Part shown: positions 14,392 through 26,426 of the stretch, piece after piece
Layout of the letters: every line of letters starts with the position of its first letter
Position numbering within the stretch: the first letter of the stretch is position 1
Origin: Poecilobothrus nobilitatus
Lineage: Eukaryota > Arthropoda > Insecta > Diptera > Dolichopodidae
Direction: 5' to 3'
Assembly: GCA_947095535.1 (NCBI GenBank)
Contig: OX352773.1
Span: 29,905,398 to 29,969,397 of the forward strand
Length of the DNA stretch: 64,000 nt
Program-made: the position numbers and the translations under genes
Notes under the pieces: model-generated
Database searches by the model: none
Told to the model about the DNA's origin: nothing
What the model saw: only the letters and a program-made list of their open reading frames with translations

Positions 14392-14470
14392 TACGACATT
14401 TACAGCCACGCCTGAAAAGAAAATTTTCTGTTCGCATTTATATGGCAGAGAAATGCACACTAAAAAAAAA
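14392..14470 (+). mobile_element. SINE 3'-tail fragment (5' truncated)
   Basis: Matches only the last third of the SINE: TACGACATTTACAGCCACGCC, then a diverged section and TATGGCAGAGAAATGCA, then an A-run turning into (TA)n. The tRNA-like head is missing, as expected from incomplete reverse transcription or later deletion. Confidence 0.8.
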
Positions 14471-15451
14471 ATATATATATATATATAGTTAAAAAATATA
14501 TATATATTTTTTATTAACTTTAAAATTCAAAAGCTAAAGATTACAGCTAATATCGGCTGAATGGATATTTTCCTATTATAAAATTTATTTAATCGCAATG
14601 GTCCATGTAACCATCATATTGTAATCAAGTAGAGTCTGAAAACTCAGGCTAAATAAGCCAGAAATTAAAAAAAAAAAGTGAGATTAAAAAAATGGGTTTG
14701 TTGGGACTGCATTTATTAGGATTTCCTTGGGATTTTAAAAAAACTTTTAATCTTCTGTAAACGTATAAAATAATAGTGTTGAAATGCAAAGATCGTTCTA
14801 ATCAAATTTATTTAATGACAGTCATATATGATGAAAAGATATATACTTATAAATTGTATATAGTGTGAAGGAACTTTAAATATATGCATGCATCTGACAA
14901 TTTAATTTAACAAAAAAAATTCAAAATTAAATTTACCTTAAGAAAAAAAAAAAAAGGTAATTTAAAGTTATGAATATAAACGTTTATATATAAATAATGT
15001 TTTTTTTTTTTTAAATGTAACCATATTTAAAAGTATTTATAACAAGTAGTTTATAGATTCAAAAATATATAAATGAAATTAACCCTTGCACATTTAATTT
15101 ATTGTCTTATACATGTATAATATTATTTTGTTGATTATAATACCTGATGTTTAGTTGTTGAACACATAAATTCCTATAATTCATTTTTTTTTTTCTTTTA
15201 CATATTATTTCAATACGACAACATTAAAAGTAACAACAATACCAAAATATAATATTCAAAATAAAATAACTAATGAATTTCGACACATTTTATGATTTGT
15301 TTTTTTTTTTTTTTTTGAATCTCCCTTAGGTAGTTAACTATCATTTTCAATTATTTTTTCGTTTTTTTTTTTTTTATTGTTTTGTTATTTTATTTAATTA
15401 TAAATATTATTTCATAAAAGATGAAAAAATAATTTACTTTATGTATACCTA

Positions 15452-15457
<6 letters not shown>

Positions 15458-15490
<33 letters not shown>
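15458..15490. repeat. (TA)n microsatellite
   Basis: An uninterrupted TA run of about 30 nt, preceded by TATATGTATATA. Confidence 0.9.
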
Positions 15491-15492
<2 letters not shown>

Positions 15493-18400
15493 TGTATAAA
15501 TGTTATGCAACTTTTTTGCGTACCCCTCCTTAAAAATTAACTAAACATAAATAAAAAAAAATTGTGTAAAAGTAAAAAAAAAACTATCATATTATTCATT
15601 CATTCGATATTCATTCATTCTTCTAATAACAACATACCACCCATTTTGAACAAAAAACCAAACTTACATTTAAAATTATTCCTGGCAATTATATTTAAAT
15701 TTATTCATAAAATTATCTCAAATTTTTTCTTTATTTTATTTTTTATTATTTAATTTTTACCCTTTGATACCCCTAAAAAAAAAATCCAGTTTTTAAAGTC
15801 ACTCAGCCCTTCACGACTAGAAAAATAAAAACAGAAAAAAAAAAAAAAATAATAAGTATCTAATTGTATATCTTTTTTAGTATCTATAAATCTAAAAATT
15901 TTCGCCTTATGCTTTGTTTTTATATATGCTCTTACTGTTTTTGTCTATCTAACCCCCTTTTAACTCTTCCTTAACGTTAAATACAACTTGTTTCTAATAA
16001 AATATAAAATAAAATAAATTTTTTAAAATAAAAATTATTATGAAAATATTATTCATAATAATTTTTCAAAAAAAGAAAAACAAAAAAGATACTTTTATCT
16101 AAAGACTTTGAAAATTTACTGCTTTTTACACCTCTTTTCTACTATTTTCTGTAATAAAACAAAAAAAAAAAAAAACAAAAATGTTTTTTTTTTTTATCAA
16201 TAAGATCTATATTTATACATAGTTACACAATATAGACATTTAAACATTTGTACATTAGATATATGTATACTGTTTTGGATTTTACTTATTATTCGCGTTT
16301 TGCATAAATTTAAAAAAAAAATAAAATAACGTTAACATACTTCACGTGTATAAGAGAAAAAACAACAATTATCTGTCTCAACTTTATCAATATCTAACGA
16401 TGTATTTTATATTAAAGATAATATTCAAATTTATTAGCTAGAAAATTTTATTTTTAGTATACAGATGTATAAAAAATCTCACCTAACAAATGGAAAAAAA
16501 AAGTTTAAAGAAAAACAAGTAAACGTTATAATTAAAAACCGCGTGTATTTAAAAATTAAGAGTTTTTTGTCAATAGAAATGAAAAGTTTATAGGTTATAG
16601 ATTCAACTTCCTTTAAGTTACTATATATAACTACTTGTATTAAAATTATAATCAAAGGAAGTATTTAGTGGTTAATGAAACGGTGTTTTGTAAATAAAAT
16701 AAAATTTTTCGATTACTTCTTTCGATGTATATTTAATCCTAAACCTTTCAAATTCTTTTCGAATTTTATTTATATTTTTTTTTTTGCCTTTTTTTGCATT
16801 CCAAATGAAATATTAAATATTAAAAAAACTAACTAAAGATTTTTGTCTGTTCAACCTCTCGAATTAATTGAACGCACACGATGTAACCATAACGCTTTGA
16901 AATGTCAAAAAATTATTACTTATAGAAAATTCAATCGTATTCAACCGATTACTCTGACGTGTCAGAAACGCGACTGTAGTTGATAATATGAGAAACTTAA
17001 ATTTTAATTTATATTTTAATGTTTCCCGCAAGACGCTTTAGAATGTCATATTTATTGGTTTATAAATAAAAATTTAATTTTTAATTTATGTCAGTCATTT
17101 TGTTTATTAGTTTAAAAGAAAAGGATGGAGATAATTTAAAGAAAATATATTAAAGCAAATACAATTTATATTTATATTTAAAATTGTTATTATTTTATTT
17201 TATTCTAACGTCAATTACTTTGCGAGTTTTAAATGTCATGTTCACATTTTGACATTTCAAAACATCGTATATGTATATGTTTAGCGTACCGAAAGTACAA
17301 GCGTACCGAAAGTATGAGAATTATCAGTTAAGTTAAAGCATTTATGATAGATCCAAAAAAACAGCTGTAACTTTTTATTAAGAAATGTTAAAAGAATTAA
17401 TTAAATACACAAATACAACATTTTTAAACCAATCATTTCCTGAATTTAGTCTCTTGTTTCATTTCACGATTGATGTGACTTGAGCTCTATGTTTCTGTTT
17501 TTAAAGCGGTGGCATCATTAATGAAAAATACGATTCAGAATAAAATAATATTAAAATCCTAAATTTTTTTCTAAGTTGCATTACAAAATAAATTCAATTC
17601 AAATTTTCAATGTCATCATATCTATGTATGTTATATGTATGCACATACCTATTACATATATCAAATTAAAAAAATTTCCTACACTTGTAAAATTTCAATT
17701 TTCCTTCTAGTTTTTCAAATTTTAACATTAAAACTTATATAAAATCTTATCTATAATTTGCCTTAAAACTTAAAAATGAAAAATTACATTAAAATAGAAA
17801 AAACACATTTTTTTTTTGACCTGTCACCTCATCTTATCAAAATGCAAAAAAAAAATCCTTAAAAAAATAAAAATGTAAAACAATTTTAATCCTTGACATA
17901 ACTGTTCTGATAAGAATTTTACCGTTAGTAGTTGCCCTACTTTAAATTCTCTATAAAATTGACTATATATCAAAAGTAAATTTTCTTATCTTTATGTTTT
18001 TGTTACTAGCCTAGCAACTGTTTACTATTGCATAATTACGTATGTTACAACAAACGACAATGTCGTTTTTAATATACAGACGGCATAGAAAAAGAAAATC
18101 TTTTACCTTTATACTAAAAAAATCAGTATCTGTATAGTATATTATATACCCTTTTTATTTTTTGCCTGGCATAAAAATTCATATTAAATATTTCATCTTA
18201 TTTTAATATTTTTACTGCTCTATTTTCCATCTCGCTCTATTATTTTTCGTATTTTTATTTTTTATTAGTTTGCTTTAAGAGGGGGATTCATATCATTGTT
18301 TTTTTTTTTAAAAGGTTATAATCCGGTATTATGATACTAACTATATTTCGTTTTTTCTTCATCCAGAGAAGATTTTCATCTTTTGCATTTTTCATGTATT

Positions 18401-19267
18401 GCCGTGTGTCATTTTTAGTTGAGTTCAACAACTATAATAGCTACTTATTTTTCAGCTTTTAACAGTAAACAAAATATAATCGGAAACTGCAGGAACTCTT
18501 GAACAGGAGTGAAATATAATTACTGGTCTGCCGTTTTTTTTTTTTTTTGTAAAGAATCCGAATGATGACTTACCAGTTACCAATTTTCTATATAATACGA
18601 ATGAATTACAATACTTTGGATTTAAATAAGTGCCTGACTAGTAATATAAAAAAAAAAATATACAAAAGAGGGATAAAATTATAATAAATAACACAGGGGA
18701 GGAACAAAATAACAGGGAAATAATAAAAGAAAAGAAAACATAAAAATAATAATTAGAAATAAAAATGAACAACAATCAGTGATAGGATTATATTTCATAA
18801 AAAAAAAAAAATTAATAACAATTTTTTTTTTATAGACAACAGTCTTTCTTTTTTTTTTTTTTTTGTTTTTTTTTGCTAATATATACTAAATAAAAATAAA
18901 ATTCATAATAAAAGAAAATAATATAAACTATTTTGACCGGCAATGACTATACTGTATTCAGCCGGATGGGTATTTAAAATTTCATTAAATGGATTATATA
19001 AGTGTTATGAATGTTTTGGAAATTAATGATTTCCTGACATAATATAATTAAAGAATATCGGATTTTTATTATATATACAAATTGTTTATTTAATTTGTAA
19101 TTTCTTTTTAATATATTTAAATGATATTTTAATAAGAGTTTTATTTAAAATGAGTAAATATGTATGTAAATATTTTTTTAGTTTAATTTAAAATTAATAA
19201 ATAAAACTTTCATTAAATTAAAGTATTAAAAGAAAATTGCGGATGAGAGTCCCAAAGTCTACAAAAA

Positions 19268-19745
19268 AAACAAAATCCATAATGGAAAAAACAAATCCAC
19301 AAAAAAAAAAATCCCCAATTTATTTACTTTTAAATATTTAGTTGTTGAAATATGTATGTATGTATGTAAAAATAATAAGAAAGGACTTTAGAGTTCGTTA
19401 CAAAATCAGAGTTCAATAATTTGTTAAGCGAAGGTTTGGAGGCGGCAGTCCCCTCTATTTTAAATTATTTGTTGTGTAAATATATTATGTAAAAATGATA
19501 ATTAGGAAGGACGTTTGAGATGCTTTCAAAATCAGGGTCCAATAAATTGTTTAATGGGGGGCGCAGCTTTATATTTTTTTGTGCTGAAATATGTATGCAA
19601 TAAAAATAATTAGGAAGAATTGTAAAATTTGTTACAAAATCAGAGTTTTTTGCTTTTTCCAGAATATTTTTTGCACATTTTTGAATTTATAGATTTTTTT
19701 TTTGTGGATTTTGCCTTTTGGATTTTTATTTATGGATTTCGGTTT
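19268..19745. mobile_element. element with inverted flanks around about 115-bp tandem repeats
   Basis: The left flank (about 19271-19314) contains AATCCATAA and CAAATCCACAAAAA. The right flank (19690-19740) contains the inverted counterparts TTTTTGTGGATTTTG and TTATGGATTTCGG. Between them are three diverged direct repeats anchored on CAAAATCAG at 19401, 19527 and 19635, each preceded by GTAAAAATAATAAG-like and AGGAAGGAC-like words. Inverted ends around an internal minisatellite is a known arrangement for some MITE and Helitron-associated repeats in flies. Family not assigned. Confidence 0.55.
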
Positions 19746-22209
19746 ATGGATTTGGTTACCAACCCGAAAAGTACCTTGAATTAGGTGATATTTTGAAATT
19801 TTACAAAGGATTTGTAGCCGTTAATCAAAATGGGGAAGTAAAGCTTTAATACTTTAACACAAAAATAATTCAGATACCATTCATTTTAGATTTCATATTC
19901 TTGGATTATACCTTTAAGCATTTGTAGACGAACAGAACTTTAACTAAAAAGAAACTAATTGAATTAATTATTGACTAAATTTTGTTTTGAATATATAGGT
20001 ATGTACATAATTTTGGTTATATATAACATGGGTTATGTATAAATTAGACTATGCTAGACTATGAATAAAAATATAAATTTATAAAAAAAATTAAACCTTT
20101 GGATAATGAAGATTGACTTTTTATTTAAGAAAAAAGTAAAGTTTTTCAAAAGTATAACATTTAATTTTATAGAACAAAAAACAAAAAAAAAAAAAACCAT
20201 TTTAAAGTTCTTTTTATTCATTTATCAAAAAAAAAAACAACAAAAACAAAGAATTGAAAAAAAAAAATGCCTTTCAGATTGTAAATATCTGATTTAAAAA
20301 AACCAATTTTTAATGTTTTCATTATTTACTATTAATATTAAATTTTATATCTTGTGTAATATATTTAAAGATAAAAATGTTCATATATTACAATATATTA
20401 AATATACAAATAACTGTAACCATTAAAATATTATCGCGAAACAATTTAATAATAATCGCGAAAAAAGAAAAATATGTACAATTATACATATATAATACAA
20501 AAAAAATATATATCTATTTTTATAATATATGTATATATATTTATCATATATACATTGTATTTATAATATCCAATTAAAAATACAATAAAAAAAAAAAAAC
20601 TACATATTTAATAATAAAATAAATCGCGGAATTTAACTTAATTCACATATTTAATATAAGCACATACACAATATTACATTCATTTTTTTTTTTTCTTGTT
20701 AATTCAAATTAAATGAAAATGGGCGGTAAATATGCATCATTCCCGCGTCACTTTAAATTTTTTCTTTAACTCGTTAATTATACTGAAATGCCGTTTAATA
20801 CATTTTTTTTTTTTTTTTTTATTAAATTCTTATCGAAAACAATTTAAAAAAAAAACAAAACAAAACAAAAACGGTTAAAAACAGTTATAAAATAATATTG
20901 TAATAATAATAAAATAACAGTACATTTATTAAAAAAAAAAATAAATAAATAAATATATTAAAATCATTGTAGCTGATATAACGGGAATGTAATAATAATA
21001 TAGTTATCACAATTATAAAAAATAAACAAAAACAACAGTAAAAAAAAGGAAAATGTTTTGTTGGCCGTTATTTTCTATAAAAATGAAAAATTATAGGAAT
21101 TAAGCGGTATTTATAGTACGCCAGCGAATTTTCCTTCTTTTTTTTTTCTGTATGTAAATTACATAACATTTAAAAAGATAAATATATTACATACCTATAT
21201 GCATGCATTTATGTAGGTATGTATGAATGTGACTCATAAGTTACAAAATATAAACTGCATATTATGGTAATATTATGCACATAATGTATTACATGTACCG
21301 TTATAATTGTTGCAAATAATAAAGAGATAAAAATTACAAAAAAAAAAAAAAATAAAATAAAATATAATAAAACTGAGATTATGGAAAAACAAACACTCGT
21401 TATTACAATATTATAGTTTTTTAATATAAAAAAAACCCATGCTTTAAAAAGAGAAGAAGTTATAGTGAATAAAATGAAACAAAAAAAATAAAAAATAAAA
21501 AACGAAGAAAGAAACAAACTATGTTTATAAAAAGAATTTATTATTTTTTTTTCTACACGCAAAAGATATCCAGTTTATACCTACTTACATAGTCATATTT
21601 AGTGGTTTATTAATTTTTAAGTTTTTCTATATCTATATTTATCTCTTTCTTTTTTTGCACTGATTTTTTTTGTCTTGTTTTTTTTTTGCTATTTTTGTTT
21701 TTATTTTTTGATAATAAAGTTGATGTTGTTGTATATTTTGCATAAGTATATATTATATATATGCAAATAATTTTAGCAAACGCCCATTAAATATGTAAAT
21801 GGCGATTTTAAGAAAAAAAAAAAAAAATTTAAAAAAGAAACGAATTTTTATATTGCGCAATTAGGTCGAATTATTTTTACAATATTTTTCTATTTAAGTT
21901 TTTTTAGTTATGGTAATGGTGGAGGTGGTGATAGAGTGTGTATGCGTATCTATCAAATTAGATTATGAAAGTCATGTAAAAAAGATTTTTAAAACAAAAC
22001 AAAAATTAATTTTATAACAATTGTATTTTATCCTTAAAATGAATAGCTAGTTCTTGTTTTTTAATAAAATTATTTAAAAAAATCCGTTATTTTAAATGAA
22101 TCTTTTGTTGAAACTGATATGAGCATAAATAAAATGTTAAATTTATTTCTTGACCATCTCTATGTCTTCACATTTTAATTTTATGTAAGTATATTAACGA
22201 TGAAGTATA

Positions 22210-22330
22210 GTTTAATGAAGTGACAGAAAGTGCTGGATTAACCTATAATCAAACTAAGCACTTGTTTAGGGCATCATGATATTTGGAGCACCACATAAAT
22301 TCTGCAATGACGAACAGTATCACTTTTTTT
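22210..22330 (+). mobile_element. possible hAT-like transposon end fragment
   Basis: AGTGCTGGATTAACC, AAACTAAGCACTTG and TTAGGGCATCATGA resemble, from memory, a noncoding end found widely in insect hAT-type elements (GTGCTGGATTAA... CCTAGGGCC). The opposite end is not found and no transposase is visible. Low confidence. Confidence 0.25.
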
Positions 22331-22786
22331 TTTAATAAAAAAAAAAATTCATACAAATAAATTTTACTCCAGATTGTTTAATCGTACAATGGCTTTAGCC
22401 TATTGTAAGTATAACCCTAGTATTGTTGTACTATATTCTACTCCGACTTCTCATTCTTATTCTTATACTATGGTATGCTGCATCGTCATATAGCAGATTT
22501 ATAAAAATGTCTGCCTTCATATAAATATAAATATATGAAAATTTTTGCAAAATGTGGTATGTTTTTTTAAGACGGCATTATGACGAATAGCGTCAAATAT
22601 CTTAGTGTTTAATAATTTTTCATCGCTAAACTTCAAGAGTGCGTTTACGATGGCTAATGTAAAATATTGTTAATTTTTTTTTTATGTGCTTCGGGAATCT
22701 ATGGGTCTTAATCACCGACCCTGGTGACAGATCAGAGATATCTTTAAACAATGAACAATTAATAAAACACGGGTAAAATTGAAATA

Positions 22787-23790
22787 CAGTGGAACTTCCT
22801 TAACTCGAATTCGCAAGGGTATAATGAAAATTTTTTCGAGTTAGTAGAGAGATTCCCCGTTATAGAAACAAAACAAATAGAACTCCTTCATTTGATTAAA
22901 AAAGTTCAATTATATTCTAATAACGTTTATTTCAATTATATATGTATGTAGGTATATTAACCAAAAATATTAAATTTAAGTAAAAAATTCATATAACAGC
23001 TAAAAAATAAATATTTAAATACTTTGAATAAGTATACATTTTTTCCTTTTTATAAGTATATTTTCGCACGTTTAATTCAAATAAATAATATTTTCGATCT
23101 TTCTAAAATTGCGCGAATTTTTTAAATCTTTCTAAAATTGCGCGATTTTTAAATTTTTGTAAAAAAAATTTGTAATTATTTTGTTATCACTATTCCCAAT
23201 GATATTTCAACACACATAAATCATACTAGGTATATGTGTATATGCCTATATCTATTTAAATCGTATTGGGTAAGAATAATATTCAAATGTTTATTTTGTT
23301 TTTAATGTCCAAATTTTTCAATAAATATAATCAAACTAATACATACATACATAAAAATATATCAATTGACATTTACATAATTTTATTAGGTTACAGTTGT
23401 GAATTTTTTCGTTAAATTATTAAAATTTCGTTAAATTCGTTAAAATTTTAAGAGCCTGCATACACATTCTAGCAACAAAATAAAAAAAAATATTAATTTT
23501 GTAGGAAGAATTTCGTAAATTTTTCGATTTAGAGAAATTTTTGATACCGTAGGTAATTTAGGTCGAATGCTTAAAACTGAGCTTAAACTGAAATTTCACT
23601 TTTTCAAACAAAAACTCTGCTTGAACTCGTATTTTTGTTTGAAAAAGTGAAATTTGAGTTCCAGCTTAATTTTATGCATTTGACCCATAGTTTTTTAATT
23701 CCACTTCCAAGGTTCAAGGGAAAGCAAATCTAGTTCGAGTTAAATAATAATTCGACTTATAGAAGTTCGAGTTAGAGAACAGTTTCACTG
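22787..23790. mobile_element. pogo/Tigger-like Tc1-mariner element, non-autonomous
   Basis: The left end CAGTGGAACTTCCTTAACTC and the reverse complement of the right end, CAGTGAAACTGTTCTCTAAC, are related inverted ends. Both arms carry repeated AACTCGAA / TTCGAGTTA words, the typical signature of pogo/Tigger termini. TA precedes the left end; the right flank is CA, probably a decayed TA target duplication. The 1-kb interior has no transposase, includes a 29-nt-period direct repeat (ATCTTTCTAAAATTGCGCGA at 23097 and 23126), and is interrupted by a foldback element at about 23560. It is an old, internally deleted copy. Confidence 0.7.
23559..23687. mobile_element. foldback element nested in the pogo-like transposon
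   Basis: Two arms of about 57 nt fold on each other around a roughly 13-nt loop. The inner 23 nt (AAATTTCACTTTTTCAAACA... ) are perfectly complementary. The outer parts share GGTC(A/G)AATGC and (G)AGCTT with mismatches. A TA lies next to each outer end. The arms indicate a short hairpin MITE; transcription would give a long double-stranded stem. Confidence 0.65.
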
Positions 23791-25777
23791 CATTTATATT
23801 GAAAAAAATCATTGATGTTTAACTATATTAAGTTGATTCGTTGTCGTTTAGAAGTTGTTTTGTTTTTTTAATGATAAATTTCCGAAATTTTTATTATTTT
23901 TTATACACATTAAAATCAATTAATTTCCTAAACACATTTTGTTTCTTATATATTTCAATAAAATAATTATTACGAAATAACACCTTCGATTGTACCAATG
24001 TCCCTTATTAGAAATATATATATATATACATTTTTAATACTTAAATAATTATTTGAACCCTTTTTATATTTGGACTTTTAAACATTTTAACAAAATCCAC
24101 CCATTATTATTATTGTTATACTTATTATAAATTTCACGAATTTTGGTAATTTAATAGTAGTGTGACATATGTAATTATGACATTTTATTTTATACCCGAT
24201 CAAATTCAATTGAATTCAACTCAAATTCAATTCCAATTCTATATAAATATATAAATTCAACAATTTAATATAAATAAATTCGATTTATTAGTTTTTCTCA
24301 GGACAACATCATTGAACCCATCATTGTTTTGTTGTCTCTTTTTTTTTTTTTTTTTTTTTGTTGTAGATTCAATTGATTCTATTTATATATATTTACTATA
24401 TTATGTTTGTGTATTTGTATAATTGTATATTTGCAGAAAAAGGATTCGATTCACATTTCACTAGAAAAATTACAATTACTCCTTTCTTTACAAAAAAAAA
24501 AAAATATATAATAATTCTGTCCTTTATTTTCGTATTACTGTATATAATAAGTGAATCAAATTTCAAAACGAATCGAAAACTAATATTAAATTAACTATAT
24601 AAGTAAGTACACGTTCACGTATACATATATATATAATAAGTCTAAATGAAATTAATTGTCCTTGAAATATTATTAAAAAGAACGAAAATAATCAAAGAAA
24701 CCATATTATATACATATATATAAATGAAAATCAACTACATAATAAGTAAAAACCCACCATATGGTCAATTTAAGTTTTAACACATGTATTGTACATTAAA
24801 ATTGATTATTGTTATTGTTATTATTATTATTATTCTTTTCTATTTTTATTGTACACAATTAATAATATATTAAATTGGTGAAATGTACAAATAATCATTT
24901 GTGTACTTTTGATAGCGCATATATATATGTATGTATATATATGTAAAGGGAGACCAATAAATCAAACCCTTTAATGATTATTTACCAAGAGTGTAAATTC
25001 TTTATTTTTGGAATGCACTTTTCATTGTTCGTAGCCAAAAAAAAAAAAAAAACACACACACAAATGAAATAATATTTTATTTAATGTAGTGAATATCTTG
25101 TTTTTTTTTTTATCACATTGAAAAGAACGTGTCCTGTAAGTATATTAATAATGTCTTAAACTGGTCTGGACTGTTCCAAAGAAAATGCATAAAATATATG
25201 ACTATTATAGCAAACGGTAGCAATTTAGAGTTAATTAAGTGCGACAATTAATTTTCAATGGAACTTATGTTAGATTTTCAAACAGTTTTTTTATCCTTCC
25301 TTTTTTTATTTTTTATTTTATTATTACTGTTATTTTTAACATTTATTCTAACTGTATATATTAGAGAAATTTCTTTTTTTGTTTTTTATATTTAGAAGTA
25401 TTTTTCGAATAGCAATTTGTTCAATTGGAAAAATTCTAAATTTAGAAGTTTAAAAATGTCAGAGAAAGAAAGCAAAATAAAAGAAAAATTTTACGCCCAA
25501 TTTACTAACAAAAGCATATGGAAATGGAATTGAATCTTTATTACATACAAGTACCGTTATACAATAATACAATTATAATACAGGCAGATAAATACAGGAT
25601 AAAGACAAGAAACATTATGATAATATATGTATATAGGGAAAAAAAAGAAAAATTTAAATTTTTGCTTATTCTGCGGTTTTAATTCGATTCCTTTTCTTTT
25701 TCAAATATTTAATCAACATTAAATAAAATTTATTGGAGAATTTTTAACAATTAAAAATGTTTTATTTCTTCACTTAC

Positions 25778-25833
25778 CTGTTTAGTCACCGAATCAATAA
25801 GTCGCACAAATATATCTTGTTCTTGTCTAGCAC
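25778..25833 (-). CDS. kn: knot/collier, exon C: EBF DNA-binding domain continued
   Basis: A 56-nt exon. With the last G of exon B it encodes G-ARQEQDIFVRLIDSVTKQ, the direct continuation of the EBF DNA-binding domain. Vertebrate EBF1 has the similar stretch RTEQDFYVRLIDSMTKQ. The acceptor is ttttaaaatag behind a T-rich tract and the donor is CAG|gtaagt, ending in phase 0 after TKQ. In EBF genes the next residues (AI(I/V)YEGQDKNPEMCR and then the zinc knuckle) start a new exon. I searched the remaining 25.7 kb to the left edge by eye and found no such exon, so it must lie beyond coordinate 1. Confidence 0.96.
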
Positions 25834-26208
25834 CTATTTTAAAACAGAAAGAAAAAAAAAATAATTAAAATAAAAGCAAATAAAAGTAATTTTTATTGAA
25901 ATGAAAATATTTTATATTTAAACAAACAAAAAAAAAAAAAAATAATCTCCAAATATGGAAACTTTTCCATTCATTTCGAAAGTGCAGATATATTTTTTGC
26001 ATATAATTTTAAATATTTTCAAAACATTTCAATTTTTTTTTTTTTAATTTTTAAATGTAATTTTTTTTTTTTCTGTTTGTTTAAAGTCCATAAAAAGTCT
26101 ACAAAATCTCTACAGAAAAAAGTCTCCAAAAATAAAATAAATAAAAAAATTTTAATTCATAACTTTCATTTTTAATTTTTTTTTTTTACTTTTTAAATAT
26201 ATACATAC
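25834..26208 (-). other. kn: knot/collier intron between exons B and C
   Basis: A 375-nt intron with donor gtatgt and acceptor aaaatag, phase 1. It is A/T-rich with homopolymer runs and shows no element or conserved motif. An unrelated open frame overlaps its right end and exon B; it is a shadow of the exon in another frame. Confidence 0.95.
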
Positions 26209-26426
26209 CATTTGCATACAATAACTGTAATCGATATTGAATTCCATTATTTGTTTTTGGTCCATCTGGTTCTTGATCTTTTTCAATAAAACCAATAAAT
26301 GCAGTACGTTCAATTTCAATAGGTTGACCAGCACGATCATATAATGCAATTACAAAATGAAAAAAATTTGATTTTCTTAAATTACTTGGTGGTTGTTTTT
26401 CAAAATGTGCCCGACCAACACCGCAA
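26209..26426 (-). CDS. kn: knot/collier, exon B: start of the EBF DNA-binding domain
   Basis: A 218-nt exon with clean signals: acceptor tttataaattacag after a T-rich tract, and donor gtatgt. Joined to exon A it reads [19 protein letters not shown], then [37 protein letters not shown] and [16 protein letters not shown]. This is the hallmark opening of the EBF/COE DNA-binding domain, nearly identical between flies and vertebrates. The Arg of RAHFEK corresponds to a DNA-contacting Arg of mammalian EBF1 (from memory). The exon starts in phase 2 and ends in phase 1 (1 + 72 codons + 1), exactly matching exons A and C. Codon use is strongly A/T-ending, as in its surroundings. The most variable stretch, after FIEKD, is also the least conserved part among EBF proteins. 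No frameshift or stop is present, so the gene looks intact. Confidence 0.97.

Larger units (their letters stand above)
1..25777 (-). other. kn: knot/collier intron downstream of exon C (partial, more than 25.7 kb)
   Basis: Begins at the gtaagt donor at 25772-25777 and runs off the left end of the window without a recognisable next exon. It contains the MITE-like elements at 4835 and 7387, a SINE at 9242, a hairpin at 11808, a SINE tail at 14392, an inverted-repeat/tandem element near 19268 and a pogo-like element at 22787. The stretches 1-1440, 1540-4830, 5400-6580, 7900-9230, 9440-11800, 11890-14390, 14480-16870, 17290-19260, 19750-22200 and 23800-25770 show only A/T-rich sequence, poly-A/poly-T tracts and short (TA)n or GTATGTATA-type runs. 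No gene is visible in them. Confidence 0.8.

Noticed and set aside
21209..21562. 117-codon minus-strand frame rich in Phe, Ile and Leu, resembling a membrane protein
   Set aside because: It is a translation of A-rich sequence with homopolymer runs; no conserved motif and no splice or promoter context.
26152..26349. 65-codon minus-strand frame overlapping kn exon B
   Set aside because: It is an out-of-frame shadow; the true exon frame is shifted and joins correctly to exons A and C.
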